Assembly: GCF_000428945.1 (NCBI RefSeq)
Contig: NZ_AUAX01000009.1
Span: forward strand, 248,001-312,000
DNA from: Hamadaea tsunoensis DSM 44101
GTDB lineage: Bacteria > Actinomycetota > Actinomycetes > Mycobacteriales > Micromonosporaceae
Length of the DNA: 64,000 nucleotides
Reading direction: 5' to 3'
Shown here: positions 43,979 through 53,415 of the stretch, piece by piece
How the letters are laid out: each line of letters starts with the position of its first letter
Numbering within the stretch: the first letter of the stretch is position 1
The notes under the pieces: model-generated
Told to the model about the DNA's origin: nothing
Database searches by the model: none
What the model saw: only the letters and a program-made list of their open reading frames with translations
Translations under genes and position numbers: made by a program

Positions 43979-44385
43979 GCGACCGGCCGCCCTACTACGC
44001 GCGCATCCTGCGGCTGAAGTATCTGCGACCGGGCGGGCTGCTCTGCTTCTTCTTCTTCGAAGGTGCGATCGCCCTGGCCACCCTGCTCGCCATGGCCGAA
44101 CTCGTCTCGTGGTGGGCCGTCCTCGTCCTGCCCGGCGCGGTCGCCGCCATGGTCAAGATCAACGACGTGATCGCCGGGTTCGGGGCGAGATCGGCCGCCC
44201 GTGCGCACGCCCGGGCCGCGGTCCGGGTCGCGACCCGCAACGCCGCGAAGCGTACGCGTCGCCGGCAGGTCAAGATGATCGGCCGGGCCAAGGTGCCCCA
44301 GCCGGTGGTGCCGCTGCTGAGCCTGGAGGAGCAGGCCGCCATCGAGGCGCGCCGCCGCCAGTCGGCCTCCCACCGCTACGACTGA
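43975..44385 (+). CDS. Small two-helix membrane protein with basic tail
   Basis: The ATG at 43975 overlaps the holA stop (ATGA). The 136-residue protein has two adjacent hydrophobic helices (about 22-43 and 46-62) and a long Ala/Arg-rich tail (about 70-100), then a short helix with EEQAAIEARRRQ. Translational coupling to holA is clear. I do not recognise a family; similar short membrane proteins occur next to holA in related genera. Confidence 0.7.
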   Translation: MSDRPPYYARILRLKYLRPGGLLCFFFFEGAIALATLLAMAELVSWWAVLVLPGAVAAMVKINDVIAGFGARSAARAHARAAVRVATRNAAKRTRRRQVKMIGRAKVPQPVVPLLSLEEQAAIEARRRQSASHRYD

Positions 44386-44386
44386 C

Positions 44387-44480
44387 CTCGATCAGGCGAT
44401 CCGCGGGAATCAGGCGATCCGCGACGATCTGGCATTCCGCGACGATCCGGATCCCACAACGATCCGGATCCCACAACGCG
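44387..44480. repeat. Short degenerate tandem repeats
   Basis: ATCAGGCGATCCGCG occurs twice, and the 17-mer CGATCCGGATCCCACAA twice in direct tandem, between the membrane-protein stop and the rpsT terminator. No gene is seen here. Confidence 0.6.
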
Positions 44481-44481
44481 A

Positions 44482-44509
44482 AAAAGCCCGCCGCCATACC
44501 GGCGCGGGC
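44482..44509 (-). terminator. Intrinsic terminator of rpsT
   Basis: On the minus strand AGCCCGC...GCGGGCT closes a stem with an inner GCC/GGC pair, followed by a run of five T residues, 17 nt after the rpsT stop. Confidence 0.8.
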
Positions 44510-44525
44510 TGATTCGCGTGATGCG

Positions 44526-44792
44526 TCAGGCGGAAACGGCGCCCAGGCGCTTGGCGATCGACGACTTGCGGTTCGCCGCCTGGTTCTTGTGGATGACGCC
44601 CTTGCTGACGGCCTTGTCCAGCTGGCGCGACGCGGCGCGCAGCAGCTCGGTGGCCTTCTCGGTGTCGCCGGCCTCGGTCGCCTCGTGGAACTTGCGGACC
44701 GCGGTCTTCAGCGACGACTTGACCGACTTGTTGCGCAGCCGGGCCTTCTCGTTCTGGCGGTTGCGCTTGATCTGGGACTTGATGTTCGCCAC
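44526..44792 (-). CDS. rpsT: 30S ribosomal protein S20
   Basis: The 88-residue basic protein starts at GTG 44792 with [20 protein letters not shown] and ends [21 protein letters not shown], both diagnostic of S20. It binds 16S rRNA near helices 9 and 44 in the 30S subunit. An in-frame ATG 13 codons earlier would add a non-homologous Arg-rich leader. It runs opposite to its neighbours and ends in an intrinsic terminator. Confidence 0.97.
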   Translation of the reverse strand: MANIKSQIKRNRQNEKARLRNKSVKSSLKTAVRKFHEATEAGDTEKATELLRAASRQLDKAVSKGVIHKNQAANRKSSIAKRLGAVSA

Positions 44793-45049
44793 GCGACAGC
44801 CTCGTCCTGCTCTTCTCGGGTTCGGATTCATTGCACAGGCCGGTGACGGCCGCGACGTGCCAGGTTACCAGGTCGGGGTGGGCGGGGCCAAAACGGGCCG
44901 CCACCGACTCCGCCGATGTCACGCTCAGTCTAGCGGCAGCTCCGTGCGATGAACCACCCGCCGGTGTCGGTGATCACGCCGGTACGCGTGCCGGGCCGGC
45001 GAGGATGGGACGCCGCGACTCATTTCTCTGCCGGCGGTTAGTGTGAAGT

Positions 45050-45589
45050 GTGGAGCTGAGCGAATTCTGGAGCATCCTCGCGGCGGCCCGGGCCGATGTC
45101 GACGGCGCCTACGGCGAGGACGGCGCGACGCTGGCGAAAGCCCTGCGGCTGCGGTTGGACGATCTGTCCGCCGAGCGTCGCGCGGCCTTCGGGGAGCACT
45201 TCGTCCTAGTCGACGCCGCGGCCTGCCGGTGGGACCTGTTCGGGGCGGCGTACCTGATCGGCGGCGGCTGTGATCTTGCGGGTTTCGCGGACTTCCGGGC
45301 GGGCCTGATCGCGGCGGGCGAAGAATGGCACACCCGAGCCCTCGCCGATCCGGACATGCTGGCCGGGCACCCGATCGTCGCCGAGGCGGCGGACTGGGAC
45401 GACGACAGCGCGCTCTACGCGGAGCTCGTCGCCACGGCGGTCGCCGAGGCCACCGGTGCCGCTCAGGCGGAGCGGGAGCTCGCGGGGGAGCGCTGGGACT
45501 TCGACGACGACGCCGCGATGCGCCACCGGCTGCCCCGGCTGTCGGCCCTGTTCCTCGGCTGGCCCAAGAACGAGGGCTGCCGCTGCTGA
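45050..45589 (+). CDS. DUF4240 family protein
   Basis: The GTG at 45050 gives 179 residues of the DUF4240 pattern: ELSEFWSILAAAR at the start, WDLFGAAYLIGGGCDLAGFADFRAGLIAAG in the middle and an acidic C-terminal part ending in CRC. The family is common in Actinobacteria and has no established function; it resembles immunity or WGR-associated proteins in some contexts. It is monocistronic between rpsT and lepA and may simply be inserted there. Confidence 0.8.
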   Translation: MELSEFWSILAAARADVDGAYGEDGATLAKALRLRLDDLSAERRAAFGEHFVLVDAAACRWDLFGAAYLIGGGCDLAGFADFRAGLIAAGEEWHTRALADPDMLAGHPIVAEAADWDDDSALYAELVATAVAEATGAAQAERELAGERWDFDDDAAMRHRLPRLSALFLGWPKNEGCRC

Positions 45590-45792
45590 CGAGGGCCGCT
45601 GCCCCCGGAGGGGGCTGCTGAGGAGGCGGCGAGAGCCCCGGGCGCGCCAACGCAACTCCGAGGAACCCGAGGGGGACGCCCGCCGATTCGGCCGGGGTTG
45701 CCGCTGTCGGAAGAGCGATCCGCCGGGCATGGGATCATAGGAGGCGAGCTGCGACCGCAGCCCGCCCTTCTTCCCGACGAAACGGACTGTCC

Positions 45793-47663
<1,871 letters not shown>

Positions 47664-47667
<4 letters not shown>

Positions 47668-48179
47668 CCGTCTTCTGTACGCGTTGCGGCGCCCCGCTCC
47701 CCGGGGCGCCGCCGGTCAGGTGTGCCGCCTGCGCGTACGAGACGTATGTGAACGCGCGACCCACCGCGAGCCTGATCGTGACCAACGACCGGGGGGAGTT
47801 CCTGGCGGTGCGCCGGGCCCGGGAGCCGCAGATCGGGTTGTGGGAGACGCCGGGCGGGTTCTGCGACGGCTGGGAGGAGCCCGCCGCCGCGGCCGTACGC
47901 GAGGGCGTGGAGGAACTCGGCGTCGAGGTACGCCTCGGCGGCTTCGTCGGCATGTACATCGGCACCTACCTGTTCCAGGACGAGCCGTTGCCGGTGCTCG
48001 ACTGTTTCTGGTTCGCCACCCTGCCGCCGGATGCGCCGGTCGTGCTCGATCCGGCCGAGGCCACCGAGATGGCGTGGTTTTCGCTGGTGGAGCCGCCGGG
48101 GATGGCGTTTTCCACGATGGACCGGGCGCTGGCCGACGCGGTCGCTCTCCTTTGTAGAAAAGATCAGCCGACCGAGTAA
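47664..48179 (+). CDS. Nudix hydrolase with N-terminal zinc ribbon
   Basis: The GTG at 47664 overlaps the lepA stop. The 171-residue protein begins with a zinc ribbon (CTRCG...CAAC, residues 5-23) and has a Nudix box [22 protein letters not shown] (GX5EX7REX2EEx type, about 64-85). It should cleave a nucleoside diphosphate linked to another group, with Mg2+. A zinc ribbon plus Nudix recalls NudC-like or TrmB-like NADH/ADP-ribose hydrolases, but the SQPWPFPxS signature of NudC is not seen. Confidence 0.88.
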
Positions 48180-48202
48180 CGCCCGGCAGGACCCATCGTT
48201 AC
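48176..48202 (+). promoter_or_regulatory. Shared promoter/dyad of the first chaplin-like gene
   Basis: GTAACG (48176-48181) and CGTTAC (48197-48202) are an inverted repeat with a 15-bp spacer. Read as a promoter, AGTAAC-N16-CGTTAC resembles the BldN sigma pattern CGTAAC-N16-CGTTGA (5/6 and 4/6 matches). It is followed by CAAGTGCAGTGT, also seen before the second gene. Confidence 0.55.
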
Positions 48203-48275
48203 CCCAAGTGCAGTGTTTGCCGCTTTCGCCCGAATTGCCCGGGATGAAGCGGACCTATGTGCACAAGGAGTGACA

Positions 48276-49400
48276 ATGCAGATGAAGAAGGCCGGGGCTG
48301 TCGCCTTTGGCGCGCTCGCGACCGTCGCGGTGATCGGTGCTCCCGCCTCCGCCGCCGTTGGCAACACCGCCCCCGAGGCCAAGGCGCAGACGATGCGTGA
48401 GGTCGGCGGGCAGTTCCTGGGCACCTCGATCGCCCGTGACGGCTGGGGCTCCCCGTGGGGTGGCCCGCAGCAGGCGCTGGCCGTGGTCGGCACGGGCTCG
48501 GTGGCCAACGCCGCCGCCTGGCAGATCTGCGGTTCGGACGCGGTCGCCGGCGTGGGTGTCACGCTCAACGCGAGCTCGCCCGACACCGTTCTGGACGGCT
48601 GCACCAACGCGAACATCTGGCTGAAGCAGGACACCACCAAGCCGGTCATCGGCGCCCTGAACGACTCCGCGATCGCGGTGGCGTCGTGGCAGGCGTGCGG
48701 CTCCGCGGTCGGTGGCGGCATCGCCGGCACGATCGCGATCCAGGCGCCGCACACCATGCTGGGCGGCTGTGACAACTCGAACATCGTCATCGCGGGCCCG
48801 GGTGACAACTACACCGAGAGCGCGACCGTCGCGACCGCGAAGGTCAAGCTCACCCCGGCGCAGAAGCAGCAGCTCAAGGCCGCCAAGATGGCCGCGAAGC
48901 GGCAGCGTCTGGCCAACAAGCTGGCCGGCGTCGGCGGCAACCAGACCGACGTGGTCCGGGCGTCGTTCATGGCCAAGAAGAACAACATGCTGGCGGCCAA
49001 GCACGCCGTCAGCCACAACGCCGCGGCGCCCAAGTCCATGGGCGACTGGGGCTCGCCGTGGGACCTGGAGCCGCAGTCGCTGGTCTCCGTCGGCAGCGGC
49101 AGCGCGGCCCAGGTCGCCAGCTGGCAGGCCTGCGGCGGCACCGCGGTCTGGGGTGTCGGCGGCGTCATCTCCAGCGGATCGCCGAACACGGTGTTCGGCG
49201 ACTGCCGCAACGCGACCGTGCACATCACGCAGGACGACCCGACCGCGGTGATCTCGGTGCTCGACAACTCGTCGATCAACGTGGCCCCGTGGCAGGTCTG
49301 CGGCTCGAACACCGTCGCGGGCGTCGGCCTCAACGCGTCGGTCCAGTCCCCGAACACGGTCTTCGGCGGCTGCCACAACGCCGACACGATCATCGACTAG
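48276..49400 (+). CDS. Secreted chaplin-like four-repeat protein A
   Basis: The ATG at 48276 follows AAGGAG. The 374-residue protein has a signal peptide (to about 27, APASA) and four repeats: two near the N-terminus, a Lys/Ala-rich basic linker (about 185-255), and two near the C-terminus. Each repeat contains WQxCG, then SPxTVxGxC and N, with exactly 23 residues between its two cysteines; tryptophans in neighbouring repeats are 56 residues apart. The plan (CG...GxC-N, beta-prone, secreted) resembles chaplins, but the cysteine spacing is larger. No LPxTG anchor. A self-assembling surface or sporangium protein is inferred. Confidence 0.75.
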   Translation: MQMKKAGAVAFGALATVAVIGAPASAAVGNTAPEAKAQTMREVGGQFLGTSIARDGWGSPWGGPQQALAVVGTGSVANAAAWQICGSDAVAGVGVTLNASSPDTVLDGCTNANIWLKQDTTKPVIGALNDSAIAVASWQACGSAVGGGIAGTIAIQAPHTMLGGCDNSNIVIAGPGDNYTESATVATAKVKLTPAQKQQLKAAKMAAKRQRLANKLAGVGGNQTDVVRASFMAKKNNMLAAKHAVSHNAAAPKSMGDWGSPWDLEPQSLVSVGSGSAAQVASWQACGGTAVWGVGGVISSGSPNTVFGDCRNATVHITQDDPTAVISVLDNSSINVAPWQVCGSNTVAGVGLNASVQSPNTVFGGCHNADTIID

Positions 49401-49465
49401 TTCCGCGTACGCCACCGGCGTACCGGTGGTGGCGGACGGCTCGACGGCTGTCGGAGAAAACAGGG

Positions 49466-49497
49466 GGCGGGGCGGGTCTCGGACTCGCCCCGCCTGC
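49466..49497 (+). terminator. Hairpin terminator candidate after protein A
   Basis: A 9-bp GC stem (GGCGGGGCG at 49466-49474 with CGCCCCGCC at 49486-49494) is followed by a weak T-rich stretch. With the separate upstream element of protein B, it suggests the two genes are transcribed independently. Confidence 0.55.
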
Positions 49498-49504
49498 TTG
49501 TGCG

Positions 49505-49533
49505 GGTAACGAGATCTGCGACGGGTCGTTACC
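49505..49533 (+). promoter_or_regulatory. Shared promoter/dyad of the second chaplin-like gene
   Basis: GGTAACGA (49505-49512) and TCGTTACC (49526-49533) form a perfect 8-bp-arm dyad. The core GTAACG-N15-CGTTAC and its distance to the start codon (77 nt, against 79) match the first gene, as does the CAATTGCAGTGT stretch that follows. Confidence 0.6.
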
Positions 49534-49603
49534 TCAATTGCAGTGTCTATACCGATTTGAACCAATTCGTCCGCGAGGACTCTTGGCACCACAAGGAGTG
49601 ACC

Positions 49604-50545
49604 ATGCAGGTGAGGAAGGTGGGGGCGGTCGCCGTGGGCGCGCTCGCGACGGTGGCGGCCTTCGGCGCTCCCGCCGCGGCCGCGCCGTACGGTCCGCCCG
49701 TCTCCCACGACGACGGCGCCGTCCGCACCGCCACCGACGCGACTCCGGCGGCGGGCGTACAGCGGTCGGCCCCGGCGGGCCCGGCCGATCTGGGCTCGAC
49801 CCTCGGCGGCGCGCTCGGGCTCGGGCTGGACAAGGACGCACCGGCCAAGATCGGTGGCTCGGGGTTCCAGCCGCTGATCTCGATCGGCGCCGGCTCCTCC
49901 GTGATGGCCGCACCCTGGCAGGTCTGCGGTTCGACCGCCGTCGCCGGCGTCGGCGGCGCGGCGAGCCAGGGCACGCCGAACACCGTCATCGGCGACTGTT
50001 CCAACTCTCACGTCCAGCTCAAGCAGGACGGCGTACCCGGACTGATCTCGATCCTGGACGACAGCGACGTCGACGCGCTGCCCTGGCAGGTCTGCGGCTC
50101 CAACGTGGTCGCCGGTGTCGGCGCCACGGTGGCCTCGTCCTCGCCCGCCACGGTGACCGGCGACTGCACCAACGCGCAGACGCACATCACCGGCGGCGCG
50201 GACGCGACCGGCCCCAAGAGCCTGATCTCGGTGCTCAGCGGCAGCGCCGTGCACGCACTGCCGTGGCAGGTCTGCGGCTCGACCGCGGTCATGGGCCTCG
50301 GTGTCGCGGCCGGTCTCAACTCGCCGACCACCGTCATCGGCGGTTGCGACAACAGCCGCATCTCGATCACCAAGCGGGCCAACCCCGCCGTGATCCCGCT
50401 GCTGTCGAACGTGGGCCTGAACGTGCTGCCGTTGCAGGCCTGCGCGTCGGACTCGCTCTTCTCGCTCGTCGGGCTCTCCCCGGCGATCGACAGCCCGGCC
50501 AACGTGCTGGGCGGCTGCGACGCGGGTGGCGTCACCTACGAGTGA
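49604..50545 (+). CDS. Secreted chaplin-like four-repeat protein B
   Basis: The ATG at 49604 follows ACAAGGAGTGACC, nearly identical to the site of protein A. The 313-residue protein has a signal peptide (to about 28), a Pro/Ala-rich spacer, and four consecutive repeats of 56-60 residues with PWQVCGS...GDC/GGC-N. Three have C-x23-C; the last is diverged (LQACAS, C-x24-C). It lacks the basic linker of protein A. It is a paralogue by tandem duplication. Both are likely cell-surface structural proteins with intramolecular disulfides, by analogy with chaplins; function is untested. Confidence 0.75.
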   Translation: MQVRKVGAVAVGALATVAAFGAPAAAAPYGPPVSHDDGAVRTATDATPAAGVQRSAPAGPADLGSTLGGALGLGLDKDAPAKIGGSGFQPLISIGAGSSVMAAPWQVCGSTAVAGVGGAASQGTPNTVIGDCSNSHVQLKQDGVPGLISILDDSDVDALPWQVCGSNVVAGVGATVASSSPATVTGDCTNAQTHITGGADATGPKSLISVLSGSAVHALPWQVCGSTAVMGLGVAAGLNSPTTVIGGCDNSRISITKRANPAVIPLLSNVGLNVLPLQACASDSLFSLVGLSPAIDSPANVLGGCDAGGVTYE

Positions 50546-50555
50546 GGCGTACGCG

Positions 50556-50587
50556 AAAGGCCCCGGGGTACGCGCCCCGGGGCCTTT
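50556..50587. terminator. Bidirectional intrinsic terminator
   Basis: A 13-bp perfect stem (AAAGGCCCCGGGG with CCCCGGGGCCTTT) and a 6-nt loop lie between the convergent protein B and PhyH genes. A-rich and T-rich flanks allow use from both sides. Confidence 0.85.
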
Positions 50588-50602
50588 CTTCATGCGTACT
50601 TC

Positions 50603-51511
50603 CTAGCGGAGCCAGGGGATGCTGCGGTCGAGCTGGCCGCGCTCCTTGAGCTCCTTGCGCAGCGGGATCTCGTCGTCGACGTAGCCGTCCCAGTTGATGC
50701 CCCAGTAGTTCGCCGAGTGCGGAGCCTCGCCGAGCAGCTGGCGCTGGACCGGGGTGCGGTTGGCGTACCACTCGCCGTTGGGGTCGAAGTCGATCGCGTC
50801 GAGGTGCCGGATCCACCGGTACGTGTACCCGATGAACAGCATCTTGCGCGTGATCGTCGACAGGTTCGTCGAGCGGGAGTGCCACTGGCGGCGGTCGAAG
50901 ATGAACGCGTCGCCCGGGTTGGCCGTGATCTCCACGGTGCCCTCGGGGTCCGGGTTGTGCACCGTCAGGTCCGCCGGGCGGCTCAGCGAGTTCTTCAGGT
51001 GGCTGCCCGGGATGACCTTGGTGGCACCCCGGCCGGTCTCCGACAGGTCGCTCAGCACGTACGCGATCTTCAGCGAGAACATCGGCCGCGGCAGGTTCGG
51101 GTCCATCGTCTCCGGGTCGGAGTTCTGCCGGTACCCGTCCTGGTGCCAGCCCCAGTAGGGCTTCTCCGGCTCCTTGGCCGGCGGGGTGACGTCCAGGTGG
51201 TTGTGGTGGGAGTAGATGTTCCAGCCCGCCAGGCCCCACATGTAGGGCAGCACCTTCGGGTGGGTGAGCAGGTCGCCGAAGAGCTCGTCGCGGTTGAGGA
51301 AGCCCAGCAGGTGGACGGTGCCGTTCTTGTCGTTGCCGGCCGCCACCTCCTCCGCGTACACGCGGTCGACGGCGGCTTCGAGGGCCGCCCGGTGCTCCTC
51401 GGTCAGCACGTTGCGCAGCAGCAAGAAGCCCTGCTCATGGAACTCCTTGCGGTCGACCTCGCTGATCGGCTCATAGCCGGTGAGATCGCCGTAGTAGTTC
51501 GGGTTCGCCAT
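50603..51511 (-). CDS. Phytanoyl-CoA dioxygenase (PhyH) family protein
   Basis: The ATG at 51511 follows AGGGGAGG and gives 302 residues. The Fe(II) site is WGWHQDGYR (HxD) and the distal His in RRQWHSRSTN; KVIPGSHLKN and an Arg downstream fit the 2-oxoglutarate site. Such enzymes hydroxylate small molecules, lipids or amino acids using O2 and 2-oxoglutarate. The substrate is not predictable: ectoine, natural-product intermediates or lipids are possible. No biosynthetic cluster is nearby. Confidence 0.85.
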   Translation of the reverse strand: MANPNYYGDLTGYEPISEVDRKEFHEQGFLLLRNVLTEEHRAALEAAVDRVYAEEVAAGNDKNGTVHLLGFLNRDELFGDLLTHPKVLPYMWGLAGWNIYSHHNHLDVTPPAKEPEKPYWGWHQDGYRQNSDPETMDPNLPRPMFSLKIAYVLSDLSETGRGATKVIPGSHLKNSLSRPADLTVHNPDPEGTVEITANPGDAFIFDRRQWHSRSTNLSTITRKMLFIGYTYRWIRHLDAIDFDPNGEWYANRTPVQRQLLGEAPHSANYWGINWDGYVDDEIPLRKELKERGQLDRSIPWLR

Positions 51512-51722
51512 GTCCTCCCCTAGGGTGGTGGTCAGCGGTCGGGACGGTCGGCGCGGAGCGGGGCTTGGGGGCGGCGGGGATGCTGCCCACGAGGGTGGCC
51601 CGTGCCTCGGCCGGCACAAGAAGGCGATGGTAACTCGCGTCCCCGAGCGCCGCGTGACCGAGATCCGCCCGACCCGACCGCAGGGTGATGAATCGGACAG
51701 AATCGGGCCGAAAACCAGCTGG

Positions 51723-52577
51723 TCAGGCGACGCTCGCCACGACCTGCGTCGGATCCGCCGAGGGCAGGTCGTTCCAGGAACCCGTCTGCGCAGTCCACTC
51801 ACGCCCGGCGAAGGCCACCCGGGCGACCCCGTGGTCGGCCGCGCGGGACACGAGCCAGTGCGCGTACGCCCAGCCCTGCGTGGCCGCCGTCGCCGGTACG
51901 CGGACCGCCTTGGCCTGGTCGTCGACCTGCAGCACGAAGGAGGTGCCGTAGTCCAGCCGCATGCTCTCGGCGAGCGCGGAGACGGCCGGACCGCCGACGG
52001 GCGAGGACGACGCCTCCGGCACGGTGCAGACCACGGCCGCCGGGGCGTGGCCGAGCAGGGCGTCGGCGATCGTCTGCGCCTCGTCGGCCCACTTCTCGTA
52101 CGCGTTCGGGTACGCCGAGCGCTGCACCTTCTGGGCGGCCTCGGTGACCCGCATCGCCTGCCAGCCCTTGACCTTCACCAGGGCGGTGTAGAACTTCTTG
52201 GCGGCGTACCGCGGGTCGGAGATCTGCTCCGCGGTGCCCCAGCCCTGGCTCGGCCGTTGCTGGAACAGGCCCAGCGAGTCGCGGTCCCCGCCGGACAGGT
52301 TCTCCAGCTTGGACTCCTGCAACGCGGTCGCCAGCGCGACCACGACGCCGCGGGCGGGCACCTTGCGGCTCTGCCCGACCGCGGTGACGGTGGCGGCGTT
52401 GGCCATCTGGGTCAGGTCCAGCGAGACGCTCCCGGCCGGGCTGGTGACCTCACAGCCGAGCTTGGGCGGCAGGCCGAAGGGCCGCTTCGGGCCGGAGCGG
52501 CCGGCGAGGTAGAGCGCGAAGGCCGCGAGCAGCACGACCACGAGTCCGCCGACGATCACCCGTGCCTTCACGCCCAC
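51723..52577 (-). CDS. Membrane-anchored lysozyme/transglycosylase-like protein
   Basis: The 284-residue protein has one N-terminal helix (VIVGGLVVVLLAAFALYLA) and an outer domain with VALATALQESKLENLSGG, DRDSLGLFQQRPSQGWG and YAAKKFYTALVKV. The ALQES Glu and the GLFQQRP segment are typical of SLT/lysozyme-like folds. It may trim or remodel peptidoglycan. The C-terminal part (about 190-284) is variable with one Cys. Relatives are sometimes mislabelled as heavy-metal transporters. It starts upstream of nothing obvious. Confidence 0.7.
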   Translation of the reverse strand: MGVKARVIVGGLVVVLLAAFALYLAGRSGPKRPFGLPPKLGCEVTSPAGSVSLDLTQMANAATVTAVGQSRKVPARGVVVALATALQESKLENLSGGDRDSLGLFQQRPSQGWGTAEQISDPRYAAKKFYTALVKVKGWQAMRVTEAAQKVQRSAYPNAYEKWADEAQTIADALLGHAPAAVVCTVPEASSSPVGGPAVSALAESMRLDYGTSFVLQVDDQAKAVRVPATAATQGWAYAHWLVSRAADHGVARVAFAGREWTAQTGSWNDLPSADPTQVVASVA

Positions 52578-52613
52578 ACCATATCCAGATTCACCCTGCT
52601 CCAGCGAGTACTC

Positions 52614-53372
52614 TCAGCCGCCGATCCCGGTCAACCAGGCCGGACGCCGCTTCTCCCGGGCCGCGGCCACACCCTCGCGACCCTCGGCCGACGTGAAGTG
52701 GTGCACCGACAAGGCGGCCAGCTGAGCGTCGCCCTGCGGCCGCTCGCGCAGCAGCAGCTTCGTCGCCCGCATCGCCTCCGGACCACCCAGGACCAGGGAT
52801 TCGGCGTACGCGCGGGCGGTCTCCTCCAGTTCCCCGGCCGGTACGCACTTCGTCACGAGCCCGATCTCGGCCGCGCGTACGCCGCCGAACACGTCGCCGG
52901 TGAGGAACAGTTCGGCGGCCGCCCGGCTGGTGATCCGGGACAGGACGACGGCCGAGATCACGGCCGGGACGACGCCGATGCGTACCTCGGTGAAGGCGAA
53001 GTGCGCGTCGGCCGAGCAGACCGCCACGTCGGCCGCCGCGATCAGGCCGAGGCCGCCCGCCCGGGCCGGGCCGCCGACGACGGCCAGCACCGGTTTCGGA
53101 TGCTCGGCGATCGCCCGCAGGATGTCGCCGAGGCGGCTCACCGGCATCCCGTCACCGGTGGCGGCCTGGGTCTCCTTGAGATCCGCCCCGGAACAGAAGA
53201 CGGTTCCGGTGTGGCGGAGTTCGACGAGGCGTACGGAGTCGTCGGCGGCCGCCTGGTCCAGGGCCGCCAGCAGCTCCGACATCAGCTGCTGGGAGAGCGC
53301 GTTGCGGTTGGCCGGGCTGTCGAGCGTGAGCGTCGCCACGCCCTGCGCGTACGCGGACTGGATGAGAGCCAT
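52614..53372 (-). CDS. Enoyl-CoA hydratase/isomerase family protein
   Basis: The 252-residue crotonase-fold protein has the first oxyanion segment FCSGADLKE, the second GPARAGGLGLIAAADVAVCS and EVRIGVVPAV with the catalytic Glu position. The first glutamate of classical hydratases (in GAxxGGG-xE) is not clear here, so isomerase, hydrolase or another crotonase reaction is possible. It would act on fatty-acyl-CoA or a related thioester in the cytoplasm. It is divergent from hemW. Confidence 0.88.
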   Translation of the reverse strand: MALIQSAYAQGVATLTLDSPANRNALSQQLMSELLAALDQAAADDSVRLVELRHTGTVFCSGADLKETQAATGDGMPVSRLGDILRAIAEHPKPVLAVVGGPARAGGLGLIAAADVAVCSADAHFAFTEVRIGVVPAVISAVVLSRITSRAAAELFLTGDVFGGVRAAEIGLVTKCVPAGELEETARAYAESLVLGGPEAMRATKLLLRERPQGDAQLAALSVHHFTSAEGREGVAAAREKRRPAWLTGIGG

Positions 53373-53415
53373 GGCCGCAGCCTAAAGGAACGTTCAGTAC
53401 GGCAGACTGGGGAAC

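Noticed and set aside
44482-44509. Hairpin as one of the repeat-element families
   Set aside because: It matches none of the families and has a T tract correctly placed for rpsT, so it is an ordinary terminator.
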